Assembly (NCBI GenBank): GCA_020437105.1
Contig: JAGQWR010000100.1
Location: forward strand, 774-58,731
Length of the DNA: 57,958 nucleotides
DNA from: Saprospiraceae bacterium
GTDB taxonomy: Bacteria; Bacteroidota; Bacteroidia; Chitinophagales; Saprospiraceae
Direction: 5' to 3'
A program made the position numbers and the translations under genes. The notes under the pieces were generated by a model. That model searched no databases, was not told the DNA's origin, and saw only the letters and a list, made by a program, of their open reading frames with translations. Below, piece by piece: positions 33,118 through 42,207 of this stretch. Within the stretch, counting starts at the first letter, position 1. The number at the start of each line of letters is the position of its first letter.

Positions 33118-34146
33118 CTATAAAACCTCTTCCCGTCCATCTGCATGTAAGGCAAAACGTCCTTTTTCGCGGTCATGGGTTTGTTCCTGATTTGGCCAGG
33201 GCCATCCTCCAAATTGGGTGCGGCGATATTCTTGAAAGGCTTCCTGAATTTCCGATTCGGTGTTCATAACAAAAGGGCCATACTGAACAACAGGTTCATT
33301 GATTGGCTTTCCCTGAAGTAGCAGAAGGAAACAATCTTGTTCGCCGGCTTTTAGCGAAATATCCTGATCGGATTGCAACCGGGCAGCATGGTTCACCGAC
33401 ATAGTTTGTCCGTCGATTTGCATGCGGTCACCTTTGTAGAAATAGAGGTTTCTGTTTAATTGGGCAGCCGCTTTTGGCAAGACCCAGGTAGCACCGGCTT
33501 CCAGCTTAATGGTCAGGATCGATACTTCGTTTTCGGGTGAAGCAGCCCAGGAGTCGGGCGTTGGTGCCGGAGCTTGTTTCTGGTGGATTTTACCAGCAAC
33601 AATCCGGATTTCTGCAGATTTACCGGCAGTGTCGGTTTCTGTTAAAACCGGGATGGTTTCGTTCCACAACATTTTAAAATGTGGCTCTACAAATTTGCTG
33701 GCTCTGGGCAGGTTGATCCAGATTTGAAAAATTTCAAATGGATTCCCCTTGTCTTTATTCAGAAGTGGAAACATCTCGGAGTGTAGAATTCCCTTCCCTG
33801 CAGTCATCCACTGTACATCGCCAGTGCTAAATCGCCCGGCCCCTCCTAAGGAATCTGTATGATCCACAACGCCTTCCTTTGCAATGGTCACTGTTTCAAA
33901 TCCACGGTGCGGATGGTATGGAAAACCCGGTACATGGGTGCCATGGTACATTCTCCAACCATCTTTAATCACAAAATCCTGTCCGATGTTTCTGCCTGCC
34001 AGCGAAGTATCGGGTCCCATTACATCATTTCCTTTCGGATACTCATCGCGGTGATGAACACAAAAAATGAAGGGATCCTGTGTTTCCCAGGGGAATCCGA
34101 GTGGGGTGATTTGTTTGATGCTGGAAGTCATGGCTTTTGATTTCAT
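33118..34146 (-). CDS. Pirin family protein
   Basis: The 342-residue bicupin has the pirin metal-site pattern [11 protein letters not shown] with two His, and [10 protein letters not shown] with the His-x-Glu pair. The canonical first-cupin text continues as [20 protein letters not shown]. Bacterial pirins bind Fe; some (YhhW) act as quercetin 2,3-dioxygenase, others regulate metabolism, so the activity is uncertain. Start may be 34146 or the Met five codons later (34131). It is cytoplasmic and is the last gene of the RDD, NTF2-like, pirin set on the minus strand. Confidence 0.92.
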   Translation of the reverse strand: MKSKAMTSSIKQITPLGFPWETQDPFIFCVHHRDEYPKGNDVMGPDTSLAGRNIGQDFVIKDGWRMYHGTHVPGFPYHPHRGFETVTIAKEGVVDHTDSLGGAGRFSTGDVQWMTAGKGILHSEMFPLLNKDKGNPFEIFQIWINLPRASKFVEPHFKMLWNETIPVLTETDTAGKSAEIRIVAGKIHQKQAPAPTPDSWAASPENEVSILTIKLEAGATWVLPKAAAQLNRNLYFYKGDRMQIDGQTMSVNHAARLQSDQDISLKAGEQDCFLLLLQGKPINEPVVQYGPFVMNTESEIQEAFQEYRRTQFGGWPWPNQEQTHDREKGRFALHADGREEVL

Positions 34147-34242
34147 TTAAGTCCGATTGATGTCGTTTCGGGTACCGAGGAATTAACGTCATCAGGCAAA
34201 ACAAAGTTTAAATGTGGGGGCTGTAATAATCCAGCACAGCGA

Positions 34243-34689
34243 CTAGTCCCAAACAAATTTCCAGGAACCATCGGTTTGTTTCTTCCATACTGTATGGAAA
34301 ACGCCCCGATCCTGGCTGGCATTCCCCATAGAATCTACACTTGTATAGGTGTAATGACCATAAGTATAGCCCAAATCTCCGGAAGCAGCCACATCCACAA
34401 ACTCCGCGACCCATGCCAGTCCTTTGGAATGTTGATTTTCGTAAAGTTGGCGGATTTTTTCCTTTCCGATGACCAGGTCATTGTTGCGCATCAGCACGGC
34501 TTCTGCTGCTGCAAATGTGGTGAAAGCAACAGAAATTCCTTCTGCTGCTGCCAGTTTGGCAAAAGCTTCTTCCGTTTCAATGATTTCCTGTTTCCAATGG
34601 TCGATCTGTTTCTGATTTGATTTCATGGTGCAAGCGTTCGTTGATAGAAGCAGCCATAATAGGAGGAACAAGGGTTTTATCCGGATCAT
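34243..34689 (-). CDS. NTF2-like (DUF4440/SnoaL-type) lipoprotein
   Basis: The 148-residue protein begins with a lipoprotein signal (LLLWLLLSTNAC). One NTF2-like domain follows (EEAFAKLAAAEGISVAFTTF, GKEKIRQLYENQ, GDLGYTYGHYTY, VWKKQTDGSWKFVWD), the pattern of DUF4440 proteins. NTF2-like domains bind small molecules or act as enzymes, but no catalytic residue can be assigned. It lies 10 bases from the RDD gene, so both are co-transcribed. Confidence 0.85.
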   Translation of the reverse strand: MIRIKPLFLLLWLLLSTNACTMKSNQKQIDHWKQEIIETEEAFAKLAAAEGISVAFTTFAAAEAVLMRNNDLVIGKEKIRQLYENQHSKGLAWVAEFVDVAASGDLGYTYGHYTYTSVDSMGNASQDRGVFHTVWKKQTDGSWKFVWD

Positions 34690-34699
34690 AGAGGTAGAA

Positions 34700-35098
34700 T
34701 TAAGTTCGATTTACAACGATCGAGCCAATAGCAATATCATGAATGGCTCTTTTTTTATCATCTCCTGTAACACTAAGTAAGGAGATCCAACCTAAGGCTG
34801 TTTTTAGGATAAACCGCAAAACGGCTAATGGGAAGAGTATGTTTTTCTCCGGGTCAGTCAAACGGGTTACTCGTAATCCGTTTATAATATGTCCAATGGT
34901 GCCTCCCCAAATACTGGTAAACAGCGGATCATAAAGCACTATAATAAAAACCAACACTGCAATTCGAACGCTGGCTTTCGGGTCTTCGAAATAGGCGAGC
35001 AGTAAAGTTGCCAGGTACATGAGCAGAATTAGAACAAGGGCGTCAATAAGTACCGCCTTTACTCTGCTGATAATGTCAGGGTAGGTTTGATAAGCCAT
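34700..35098 (-). CDS. RDD family membrane protein
   Basis: The 132-residue protein has the RDD layout: an Arg-x-x-Asp pattern before the first helix (SRVKAVLIDALVLILLMYLA), a second helix (VLVFIIVLYDPLF) followed by the Gly-rich motif GGTIGHIINGLRVTR, and a third hydrophobic segment (LRFILKTALGWISLLS). It is an inner-membrane protein. RDD proteins have been linked to ion (sodium) transport or accessory roles, so function is open. It heads the leftward operon and is divergent from the beta-helix gene at 35148 with 49 bases between. Confidence 0.88.
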   Translation of the reverse strand: MAYQTYPDIISRVKAVLIDALVLILLMYLATLLLAYFEDPKASVRIAVLVFIIVLYDPLFTSIWGGTIGHIINGLRVTRLTDPEKNILFPLAVLRFILKTALGWISLLSVTGDDKKRAIHDIAIGSIVVNRT

Positions 35099-35147
35099 TG
35101 AAGAGATATTGTATTCCCTATAAAGATATTAATTTCGCATAGTCAGC

Positions 35148-36992
35148 TTGTCTGGAGTTGTCTTATTTTCACTATCCATTAATTCCAATATTATCAAACA
35201 TCCAAGCTATACTCTGCTCTGCCTCCTACTGTTTTTTTGTGCATGCCGATCTCCGGAAAGCAGGTTTATTCCGGGAATGGTTTTGAATACTTCTACTACT
35301 TTTTATCAGGATACCATTCGAGTTGATGCCGATTGGGATTCCTCAAAGCCTATTCTAACTATTCAGGGGGAAGGGTTAGTAATTGACTTCAATGGACTTG
35401 TTTTGATAGGGGCCGGTGACCCGGAAAGACCGGATCTATTTGCTGGTACCGCTATTCGGGTAGAAACGGGCAGGGATATCCGAATTTTACAGGCAAAAGC
35501 ACATGGCTTTAAAGTCGGACTGTTTGGAGAAGATGTGTCAAATTTAGATCTGCAAAATTGTGATTTCAGCTATAACTACCGGCAACGACTAGGCAGCACC
35601 TGGGCACAGGAAGATGAAAATGACTGGCTTTATTTTCACCAGAATGAATCGGATGAATGGCTCCGTTATGGTGCCGGGGTTTACCTGAAAAATTGCGATT
35701 CTTCAAAGGTACACGGATTGACCGTTGAGGGTGGGCAAAACGGGTTGATGCTGGTAGGGTGTGATCAGGATTCAATTTTTGACAATACTATTCGATTTAA
35801 TTCAGGTGTAGGAATCGGCTTGTATCGCTCCGGTAATAATTGGATTAATCACAACAGGCTAGACTGGAATGTGCGTGGATATAGCCATGGCAAATATGCC
35901 CGTGGGCAGGATTCTGCCGGTATTCTTTGTTATGAACAGAGCAGCAATAATACCTTCTCCCTGAACTCTGCGACTCATTGTGGAGACGGGTTTTTTCTAT
36001 GGACAGGCCAGTCCACCATGGATTCCGGAGCGGGAGGCTGTAATGACAACCATATTTTCTATAATGATTTTTCGCATGCTCCCGCTAATGGAATTGAAGT
36101 AACATTTAGTCGGAATGTTATGGAGTACAACCGCCTGGAAGATTGCCGCTATGGCATTTGGGGCGGATATAGTTATGAGTCCATCATCCGGGGTAATCGG
36201 ATTTCGAATAATGATTTTGGGGTTGCAATAGAACATGGCCATGGCAATATGATTAGCCAAAATCGCTTTTCAGGTAACCAGGTCTCCATTAAAATATGGG
36301 AGCGGGAGGAAGTTCCAACGGATTGGGGGTTTGTCAATCAAAGAGATGTTTCCAGTCGGAATTATGTCATTAATCAAAACCTGTTTCTGGGAGAGTCGCT
36401 GGTACTGGATGTTCAATCGACCGATAGTCTGGAGATAAATGCAAATCTTATTTGGGATTGTGACGCATTCTATGCCAATCCCTTTTGGAAGGAGGACCTG
36501 CTGTTTAGTCGGAATCAATTTTCAGAAGGCCTGGTTTTCCCAAGGGAGGTTGGGCTGGAAAATAAGGTTCTGGAATCGCTGCCCGATACATCCGCCTGGC
36601 AGGGGATTATTACCGAGTCTGCATTGGATTCCATGCAGGGGGATTTTATTCAACCGGGGGAGCAACCACAGGGGCGCGCTTATATTTTGGTAGATGAATG
36701 GGGGCCCTACGATTTTCGTTCACCATCAATTTGGTTACGCGAAATCAATGAGGATGTTTATACATTTCTACTGCTCGGTCCGAAAGAAGGAAACTGGAAG
36801 GCTATAGGTGGAGCTGGATGGGATCAAATCAATCCCAAGACAGGTGTTTTTCCGGCTACTTTGGTAGCAAAGAAAACACCCGGTGCTCCAGGTCCACAAC
36901 TGGAATTGGAATTTATTGGGGCAGCATTTACCGACAGGTTTGGCCGGGAAAATAGCAAAGGGAAGGTTTTTTCATTTGCTTTTGGCGAATAA
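35148..36992 (+). CDS. Right-handed parallel beta-helix (NosD-like) lipoprotein
   Basis: The 614-residue protein starts at TTG 35148, because an upstream in-frame TAA stops at 35132 and the next ATG comes only after the signal. The lipobox is LLFFCAC. The body is a parallel beta-helix with many Asn-rich repeats (NCDFSYNYRQR, DNTIRFNSGVGIGLY, SNNTFSLNSATHCGDGFFLW, RGNRISNNDFGVAIEHGHGN), as in NosD/pectate-lyase-like proteins (periplasmic copper-binding NosD family). It may bind or cleave a polysaccharide at the cell surface, but no lyase catalytic Lys/Arg could be assigned. The non-ATG start lowers certainty about the N-terminus. Confidence 0.85.
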   Translation: MSGVVLFSLSINSNIIKHPSYTLLCLLLFFCACRSPESRFIPGMVLNTSTTFYQDTIRVDADWDSSKPILTIQGEGLVIDFNGLVLIGAGDPERPDLFAGTAIRVETGRDIRILQAKAHGFKVGLFGEDVSNLDLQNCDFSYNYRQRLGSTWAQEDENDWLYFHQNESDEWLRYGAGVYLKNCDSSKVHGLTVEGGQNGLMLVGCDQDSIFDNTIRFNSGVGIGLYRSGNNWINHNRLDWNVRGYSHGKYARGQDSAGILCYEQSSNNTFSLNSATHCGDGFFLWTGQSTMDSGAGGCNDNHIFYNDFSHAPANGIEVTFSRNVMEYNRLEDCRYGIWGGYSYESIIRGNRISNNDFGVAIEHGHGNMISQNRFSGNQVSIKIWEREEVPTDWGFVNQRDVSSRNYVINQNLFLGESLVLDVQSTDSLEINANLIWDCDAFYANPFWKEDLLFSRNQFSEGLVFPREVGLENKVLESLPDTSAWQGIITESALDSMQGDFIQPGEQPQGRAYILVDEWGPYDFRSPSIWLREINEDVYTFLLLGPKEGNWKAIGGAGWDQINPKTGVFPATLVAKKTPGAPGPQLELEFIGAAFTDRFGRENSKGKVFSFAFGE

Positions 36993-36997
36993 CGGGA

Positions 36998-37654
36998 TTA
37001 TAAAAGTCCCTGCTGAATAGCAAACTTGACCAGTTCTGTACTGGAGTTGAGGTCTAATTTTCTTAGGATGTTTTTTCGATGTGTTTCTACAGTATATTTA
37101 CTGATAAACAGGGCATTCCCGATTCGTTGACTAGTCAATCCTTTGCTAATAAGGACCAGGATTTCCTGTTCCCGTTTGGATAAGCGAAGTCGTTTTTGAA
37201 AGTCGTCTGTCAATGCAACAGCCGATTGTGTTTCCTTTTTTTGAGGCATTATCTTCCGTACCGGATGATAATAAACAGTTCCGTTGTGAACAGACTGTAT
37301 GGCTTCTACCAGTTGTTCGGGTTCTGCGCTTTTGTGCAAATAGCCCTGTGCACCCATATCAATAAGGGACTTTGCCAGATCATAGGATTGGTAGCCCGAA
37401 TAGATCAGTACTTTGACCCAGGGAAAATCCTTTTTTAATTGCTGGATGTTTTTGGTGTAGTCCTGTCCGCAAATATTTAAATCCAGTAAAAGAACTTGTG
37501 GGCGTACCTGTGGCAAGCAGGTAAAGAGTTCGTCACTTGATTGAGCGGATCCTACAAGTACTATTCCGGACGCCTTTTGGAATAGCGAGGATATACCGGC
37601 GACTACGACAGGGTGATCATCAGCGATGAACACGTTGATGTAAGTTTGTGTCAT
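36998..37654 (-). CDS. NarL/LuxR-type response regulator
   Basis: The 218-residue protein has a receiver domain with the acidic pair Asp12-Asp13, phospho-acceptor Asp58 (LLLDLN) and Lys in YLHKSAE. A LuxR HTH domain follows (LSKREQEILVLISKGLTSQR, TVETHRKNILRKL). It should activate transcription after phosphorylation by a histidine kinase that is not in this window, so its partner is unknown. The gene is convergent with the beta-helix gene, ending 5 bases from it. A palindrome and an inverted repeat lie upstream (37750-37810). Confidence 0.93.
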   Translation of the reverse strand: MTQTYINVFIADDHPVVVAGISSLFQKASGIVLVGSAQSSDELFTCLPQVRPQVLLLDLNICGQDYTKNIQQLKKDFPWVKVLIYSGYQSYDLAKSLIDMGAQGYLHKSAEPEQLVEAIQSVHNGTVYYHPVRKIMPQKKETQSAVALTDDFQKRLRLSKREQEILVLISKGLTSQRIGNALFISKYTVETHRKNILRKLDLNSSTELVKFAIQQGLL

Positions 37655-37749
37655 GGGATATAATTTGTTATACGGAGCGAATTCCCTTCCCAGATTTCAT
37701 AAAGCTGGTATTCAATTTTTTAGGATTGAATGACCAATAGCATTAGAAT

Positions 37750-37810
37750 CGAAATTAAATTTCGGGATTTTACAATAGGGTAGATAGGTGTAGAATGGGG
37801 GGAAATCCCG
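37750..37810. promoter_or_regulatory. Palindrome and inverted repeat upstream of the response regulator
   Basis: CGAAATTAAATTTCG (37750-37764) is a 15-nt palindrome about 95 bases upstream of the regulator start. CGGGATTT (37763-37770) and AAATCCCG (37803-37810) form a second inverted pair. They could be an operator or part of the end of the rnc transcript; neither is proven. Confidence 0.35.
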
Positions 37811-37855
37811 TAGTTTAGGCAAGGTACTGATATTTTGCCATCCTGTCAAGTATGC

Positions 37856-38596
37856 CTAATCCTGCTCAATTTCGGGTTCCATTATTCCAAGCGTGTGCAT
37901 AGCTTTCTCTGAAGCTGTTTGTTCGGCGCTTTTTTTATTGAAATCATCTGCTACAGCGACTTTTTTACCGTCAATGATAACAGCGACTTTGAATCTGTCG
38001 CGTTTTTCAAATTTATAGCGGGCTAATAACTTGTAGCTAATCGTTTGGCCGTGCTTTTGGCACCACTCAAGCAATTGGCTTTTGTAATTGTCATCATAGT
38101 TTTCCAATTCATGTACATCCACATAATTGCGGAGGATCTTTTTGATGACAAATTTTTTGGTGGGTTTGTAGCCTTTTTCAAGGTAAACAGCACCTACAAG
38201 TGCTTCTACAGCATTGCCAAGCATTGACTTGCTCAGCCTTGTCTGGTTATATTCAGATAGCAAAAGGTCTAGTCCCATTTTCTCTCCAATCTTGTTAAGC
38301 GATTTGCGTTTAACGATTTTTGAGCGCATTTTGGTTAGGAAACCTTCGTTTTCGCTAGGGTATTTTTGGAAGAGGTATTCGGCTACAATGGTGCCAAGAA
38401 TAGCATCTCCCAGGAATTCCAGACGCTCATTGTTTTGCATGGCATAGGCCTTGTCTGAGGTACTGGATTTGTGGGCAAAGGCCAGTTTGAAAATCTGCAG
38501 GTTTACTGGAATAAATCCTACTAAATTTAACAAGCGCCGGACAAATACCCGATCGGGAGAATAGAAATAGTTGTAAGTTTTTCGGATTATCGACAA
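37856..38596 (-). CDS. rnc: Ribonuclease III
   Basis: The 246-residue endonuclease has the RNase III signature NERLEFLGDAILGTIVAEYL, the second metal-binding region (MLGNAVEALVGAVYLEKGY) and a C-terminal dsRNA-binding domain (YKSQLLEWCQKHGQTISYKL, AEQTASEKAMHTLG). It processes rRNA precursors and other double-stranded RNA in the cytoplasm. The order acpP-fabF-rnc is conserved in Bacteroidota. Here a 330-bp stretch separates it from fabF, which is longer than usual and may hold its own promoter. Confidence 0.96.
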   Translation of the reverse strand: MSIIRKTYNYFYSPDRVFVRRLLNLVGFIPVNLQIFKLAFAHKSSTSDKAYAMQNNERLEFLGDAILGTIVAEYLFQKYPSENEGFLTKMRSKIVKRKSLNKIGEKMGLDLLLSEYNQTRLSKSMLGNAVEALVGAVYLEKGYKPTKKFVIKKILRNYVDVHELENYDDNYKSQLLEWCQKHGQTISYKLLARYKFEKRDRFKVAVIIDGKKVAVADDFNKKSAEQTASEKAMHTLGIMEPEIEQD

Positions 38597-38926
38597 AACG
38601 TTTCGCTTTTGTTCGTGTCGGAGAAAAAATTCCCAACACTACCCTTGTTGAAAAAATGTTCACACAATAATCCTGAATCAGGATAGGTCCAATTCAGGTT
38701 TGATAATGCAACAGTTTTTGCACTTGAAGGCGATCCTTCGGGATACCACCAAGCTTCATAAATTAAGCGAAAGAGGACGTACCGTAACAAGCTTGAAAAG
38801 CCGTAGCGGCAAGACAGGGGCAGGGTAAGAGATTGATTCATACCTTGCTCCGGACTCACAGAAGATACAGTTGCTGTCGCCTAGTTTATATCTTTCCAAA
38901 GGATTCTTGCCCTCTGGAGCTCTTTA
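38597..38926. other. 330-bp gap between fabF and rnc with orphan open frame
   Basis: An open frame of 90 codons runs leftward (38859-38587), with odd composition and no start context (LRYVLFRLIYEAWWYPEGSP). It shows no recognised family and overlaps the rnc start. The stretch also has the palindrome ATCCTGA-A-TCAGGAT at 38670-38684. It may be a remnant of an insertion element, but terminal repeats were not identified. Confidence 0.4.
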
Positions 38927-40174
38927 CTATCCTTCAAATTTACGAATGATTACGGAAGAATTATGTCCTCCAAAGCCAAATGTATTACTTAAGAAGGCTT
39001 TTATCGGACGCTCTTGCGCATCATTGAACGTAAAATTCAATTTTGGGTCTAGTTCCGGATCGTCTGTAAAATGGTTGATCGTTGGCGGAACAAATTGGTG
39101 ATTGATGCCCAAAAGCCCGGCAATTACCTCAATAGCACCTGCTGCACCGAGCAGGTGGCCGGTCATTGATTTAGTCGAGCTGATGTTCAGTTTGTACGCA
39201 TGATCACCAAAAACATGCTGGATAGCAGCTACTTCTGCTTTGTCTCCCAATGGCGTGGAAGTACCGTGTACATTAATATAATCCACCTCATCGATGTTCA
39301 TCTGAGCATCTGCTAAAGCCAGGCGCATCACATTCCGGGCACCAAGTCCCTCCGGGTGTGGTGCAGTAATATGATAGGCATCTGCAGTCGCACCAGCGCC
39401 AACAACCTCTCCATAGATGGTCGCTCCGCGTTTTTTTGCGTGCTCTAATTCTTCAAGTACCAAGGCACCACTACCTTCACCGAGTACAAATCCATCTCGA
39501 TCCTGATCGAATGGCCGGGATGCCGTTTCAAAGTCATCATTTCGGGTGGAAAGTGCTTTCATTGATCCGAATCCACCAACACTTACTTTGGTGATGGAAG
39601 CTTCCGAACCTCCGGTTATAATAATGTCATTTCGACCCAGACGGATATAATCAAAAGCATTGGAAATTGCGTGGCTGGAAGATGCACAGGCAGAAACAGT
39701 GGCATAATTGACACCACGGAAACCGTATTTAATCGAAATCTGACCCGCAACAATATCAATAATCATTTTTGGGATTAGAAACGGATTATAACGAGGTATT
39801 CCGTTTCCAGTAGTGAAACCTTCAATTTCAGCTTCCAGTGTTGGCAGGCCACCAATACCGGAACCCCAGATAACACCGACCCGGTCCGGATCAAAATCAC
39901 CTTCTCCCAAACCAGACATTGTAATGGCTTCATCAGCGGAAATCATCCCGTAAATAGTGAAGTCATCCAGACGCCGAGCCTCTCTGCGATCCATAAAAGA
40001 TTCAACATCAAAATCTTTTATTTCACAAGCGAACTTTGTTTTAAACTGTTCGGCATTGAATTTGGTCAACGGATTTGCGCCGCTTCTGCCATTTTTCAAG
40101 CCATCTAAATATTCTGGAATGTTGTTTCCGATTGGCGTAATAGCTCCGATTCCTGTAATGACAACCCTCTTCAT
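38927..40174 (-). CDS. fabF: 3-oxoacyl-ACP synthase II (KAS II)
   Basis: The 415-residue condensing enzyme carries the Cys-His-His triad: active-site Cys in TVSACASSSHAISNAF (about residue 165), His in VHGTSTPLGD, and His in TKSMTGHLLGAAGAIEVIAG. It elongates acyl-ACP with malonyl-ACP in fatty acid synthesis (type II, cytosol). Upstream is acpP, which encodes its carrier, with a terminator hairpin (40226-40268) between them that probably limits fabF transcription. Confidence 0.97.
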   Translation of the reverse strand: MKRVVITGIGAITPIGNNIPEYLDGLKNGRSGANPLTKFNAEQFKTKFACEIKDFDVESFMDRREARRLDDFTIYGMISADEAITMSGLGEGDFDPDRVGVIWGSGIGGLPTLEAEIEGFTTGNGIPRYNPFLIPKMIIDIVAGQISIKYGFRGVNYATVSACASSSHAISNAFDYIRLGRNDIIITGGSEASITKVSVGGFGSMKALSTRNDDFETASRPFDQDRDGFVLGEGSGALVLEELEHAKKRGATIYGEVVGAGATADAYHITAPHPEGLGARNVMRLALADAQMNIDEVDYINVHGTSTPLGDKAEVAAIQHVFGDHAYKLNISSTKSMTGHLLGAAGAIEVIAGLLGINHQFVPPTINHFTDDPELDPKLNFTFNDAQERPIKAFLSNTFGFGGHNSSVIIRKFEG

Positions 40175-40225
40175 AATAAATCTGTGATTTGGTGCGCAGG
40201 TTAGAGAATAGAATGATCCTTAAAG

Positions 40226-40268
40226 AAAAATTCCACAAATTAGTAGGACTGGCCCCTAATTTGTGGAA
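40226..40268 (-). terminator. Terminator or attenuator between acpP and fabF
   Basis: TTCCACAAATTAG (40231-40243) and CTAATTTGTGGAA (40256-40268) form a perfect 13-bp stem with a 12-base loop. On the minus strand it continues TTTTTCTTT. It stands 36 bases after the acpP stop. Confidence 0.88.
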
Positions 40269-40304
40269 TAGGTTATTTAGCCAAACGGCCGGTTAAAGCT
40301 GTTC

Positions 40305-40550
40305 TTAGCTATTTTTTGGGGAGTTAGCCTCTAGGTATTCAATAGCATTTCCCACAGTCAGAATCTTTTCTGCATCTTCATCAGGAATGGAGATACTAAA
40401 TTCTTTTTCAAATTCCATGATAAGCTCAACAGTATCCAGTGAATCTGCACCCAGATCAGAGGTAAAATTAGACGTATCAGAAATTTCTGATTTTCCAACG
40501 CCCAGCTTATCGACAATGATTTGTACTACTTTGTCTTTAATAATCGACAT
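40305..40550 (-). CDS. acpP: Acyl carrier protein
   Basis: The 81-residue acidic protein has the phosphopantetheine site [10 protein letters not shown] with Ser37, and the four-helix ACP pattern (VEFL-type start [32 protein letters not shown]). It carries growing acyl chains for FabF and other type II FAS enzymes. It is divergent from pyk with 177 bases between, and followed by a strong terminator, in keeping with the high expression expected for ACP. Confidence 0.97.
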   Translation of the reverse strand: MSIIKDKVVQIIVDKLGVGKSEISDTSNFTSDLGADSLDTVELIMEFEKEFSISIPDEDAEKILTVGNAIEYLEANSPKNS

Positions 40551-40727
40551 ATTTAATCGTTTTGATTTTTAGTTTAGTTCTGCAAATAACGTTATATCTC
40601 AAACTAATACCAAGGGAATGCTGGTTTTTTTTAGATAACGCAATTGTTTGTATTCGTTTGATAAATGCGACTTTAAGTGTACATTAGCATATTATTTAGG
40701 GTAAATTTTACACTAACTTATTTCTTT

Positions 40728-42161
40728 ATGCAAATTAGCGATGAAAAAAATACGAAGATTGTTGCGACTGTAGGACCCGCTTCCAGTAGTTACGAGAATC
40801 TGCTTGAATTAGCCAAAGTTGGCGTTAATGTTTTTCGCCTCAATTTTTCCCATGGCTTGCATGAGGAACACCAGGAAGTGATAAATCGGGTCTGCTATAT
40901 TAACGAGAAATACGGGTTGCACATAGGTCTGTTAGCTGATCTTCAGGGGCCAAAACTTCGGGTTGGTAAGATAGACGGTGAGGGAATTTCCCTTGTCGAA
41001 AATGATGTAATCACCTTTGTAAATGAGCCCTGTGTTGGTACACGGGAGAAAATTTACATGAGTTATGAATCATTCCCGAAAGATGTAAATGTAGGCGAAC
41101 GCGTATTGGTCGATGACGGTAAACTGGTATTTGAGGTTATTGAAACCAATAAGAAAGATACTGTTCGTCTGAAAACATTATTTGGCGGTACCCTCAAATC
41201 AAACAAAGGTGTCAACCTTCCAAATACAAAGATCTCGCTGCCCTGTCTGACCGAAAAAGATATTGCGGATCTGGATTATATCCTTACGCAGCCTGTCAAC
41301 TGGATCGCACTTTCCTTTGTACGTTCTTCCAAAGACCTGAAAGACCTGCGCAAGCGTATAGATGCAAAAAATCACCCGGCCAAGATCATTGCCAAGATTG
41401 AAAAACCGGAAGCCGTTGAACGCATTGATAAGATTATCAAAAATTCAAATGCGATAATGGTCGCACGTGGAGACCTCGGTATCGAGGTGCCTATGGAGCG
41501 CCTGCCTTTGATTCAAAAAGATATTGTTCGCAAATGTATCCAGCGGGCAAGACCGGTTATTGTAGCAACCCAGATGATGGAGAGTATGATAACAAACCCC
41601 AGTCCGTCACGTGCAGAAATAACAGATGTAGCCAATGCCGTTTTAGATGGAGCCGATGCCGTGATGTTGAGCGGGGAAACAGCCGTTGGGAAACATCCCG
41701 GGAAGGTTGTTGAAGCAATGACCAAGATCATACTGGAGGCTGAAAAGAGTTATGATATGGTCGGTCGCCGGCCATTGCCCAATAAAAACTCAAGTACTTT
41801 CCTCTCGGATGTTGTTTGTTTTAATGCTGCCCGTACAGCGATTGATATTGAGGCAAAAGCCATTCTTGGGATGACTTCCTCCGGTTACACCGCATTTAAA
41901 ATTTCCAGTTTTCGTCCGAATTGTGAGATTATCATTTTCTCGGATCGCATGCATATGCTTGCTACCCTCAATTTGGTTTGGGGTGTGCGCTGCTTTTATT
42001 ACGATAAGTTTACCACAACAGACGAAACGATCCACGATGTAACCGAAATATTAAAGCTGGCTAAACGAGTGAAGCCCGGGGACGTAATCGTGAATTCCGG
42101 CTCTATGCCACTTCACCGCCGGTTCCGCACAAATATGCTGAAAGTGACTGTGGTCGAATAA
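40728..42161 (+). CDS. pyk: Pyruvate kinase
   Basis: From MQISDEKNTK at 40728 the enzyme has 477 residues; the open frame begins 51 bases upstream but that extension is hydrophobic and unlike the family. Visible are TKIVATVGPASS, RLNFSHG, the B-domain, the active-site IIAKIEKPEAVERID (catalytic Lys), MVARGDLGIEVPME and ATQMMESMI, then the C-terminal regulatory domain. It converts phosphoenolpyruvate and ADP to pyruvate and ATP in glycolysis. The next gene begins 46 bases downstream, with a promoter-like hairpin in between. Confidence 0.97.
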   Translation: MQISDEKNTKIVATVGPASSSYENLLELAKVGVNVFRLNFSHGLHEEHQEVINRVCYINEKYGLHIGLLADLQGPKLRVGKIDGEGISLVENDVITFVNEPCVGTREKIYMSYESFPKDVNVGERVLVDDGKLVFEVIETNKKDTVRLKTLFGGTLKSNKGVNLPNTKISLPCLTEKDIADLDYILTQPVNWIALSFVRSSKDLKDLRKRIDAKNHPAKIIAKIEKPEAVERIDKIIKNSNAIMVARGDLGIEVPMERLPLIQKDIVRKCIQRARPVIVATQMMESMITNPSPSRAEITDVANAVLDGADAVMLSGETAVGKHPGKVVEAMTKIILEAEKSYDMVGRRPLPNKNSSTFLSDVVCFNAARTAIDIEAKAILGMTSSGYTAFKISSFRPNCEIIIFSDRMHMLATLNLVWGVRCFYYDKFTTTDETIHDVTEILKLAKRVKPGDVIVNSGSMPLHRRFRTNMLKVTVVE

Positions 42162-42168
42162 GCCACAG

Positions 42169-42191
42169 ATTCCCGTATCTTTGCCGGGAAT
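42169..42191 (+). promoter_or_regulatory. Inverted repeat with a -7 box in its loop
   Basis: ATTCCCG (42169-42175) and CGGGAAT (42185-42191) pair perfectly around TATCTTTGC, whose first eight bases match TAnnTTTG. It may be a promoter for the nucleotidyltransferase gene (ATG 42208), an operator, or the pyk transcript end; no -33 TTG is evident at the right distance. Confidence 0.5.
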
Positions 42192-42207
42192 TTGTAAAAA
42201 CGATCAC

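Noticed and set aside
38587..38859. 90-codon minus-strand open frame between fabF and rnc
   Set aside because: Odd composition, no family, no start context and overlap with the rnc start; kept only as a description of the gap.
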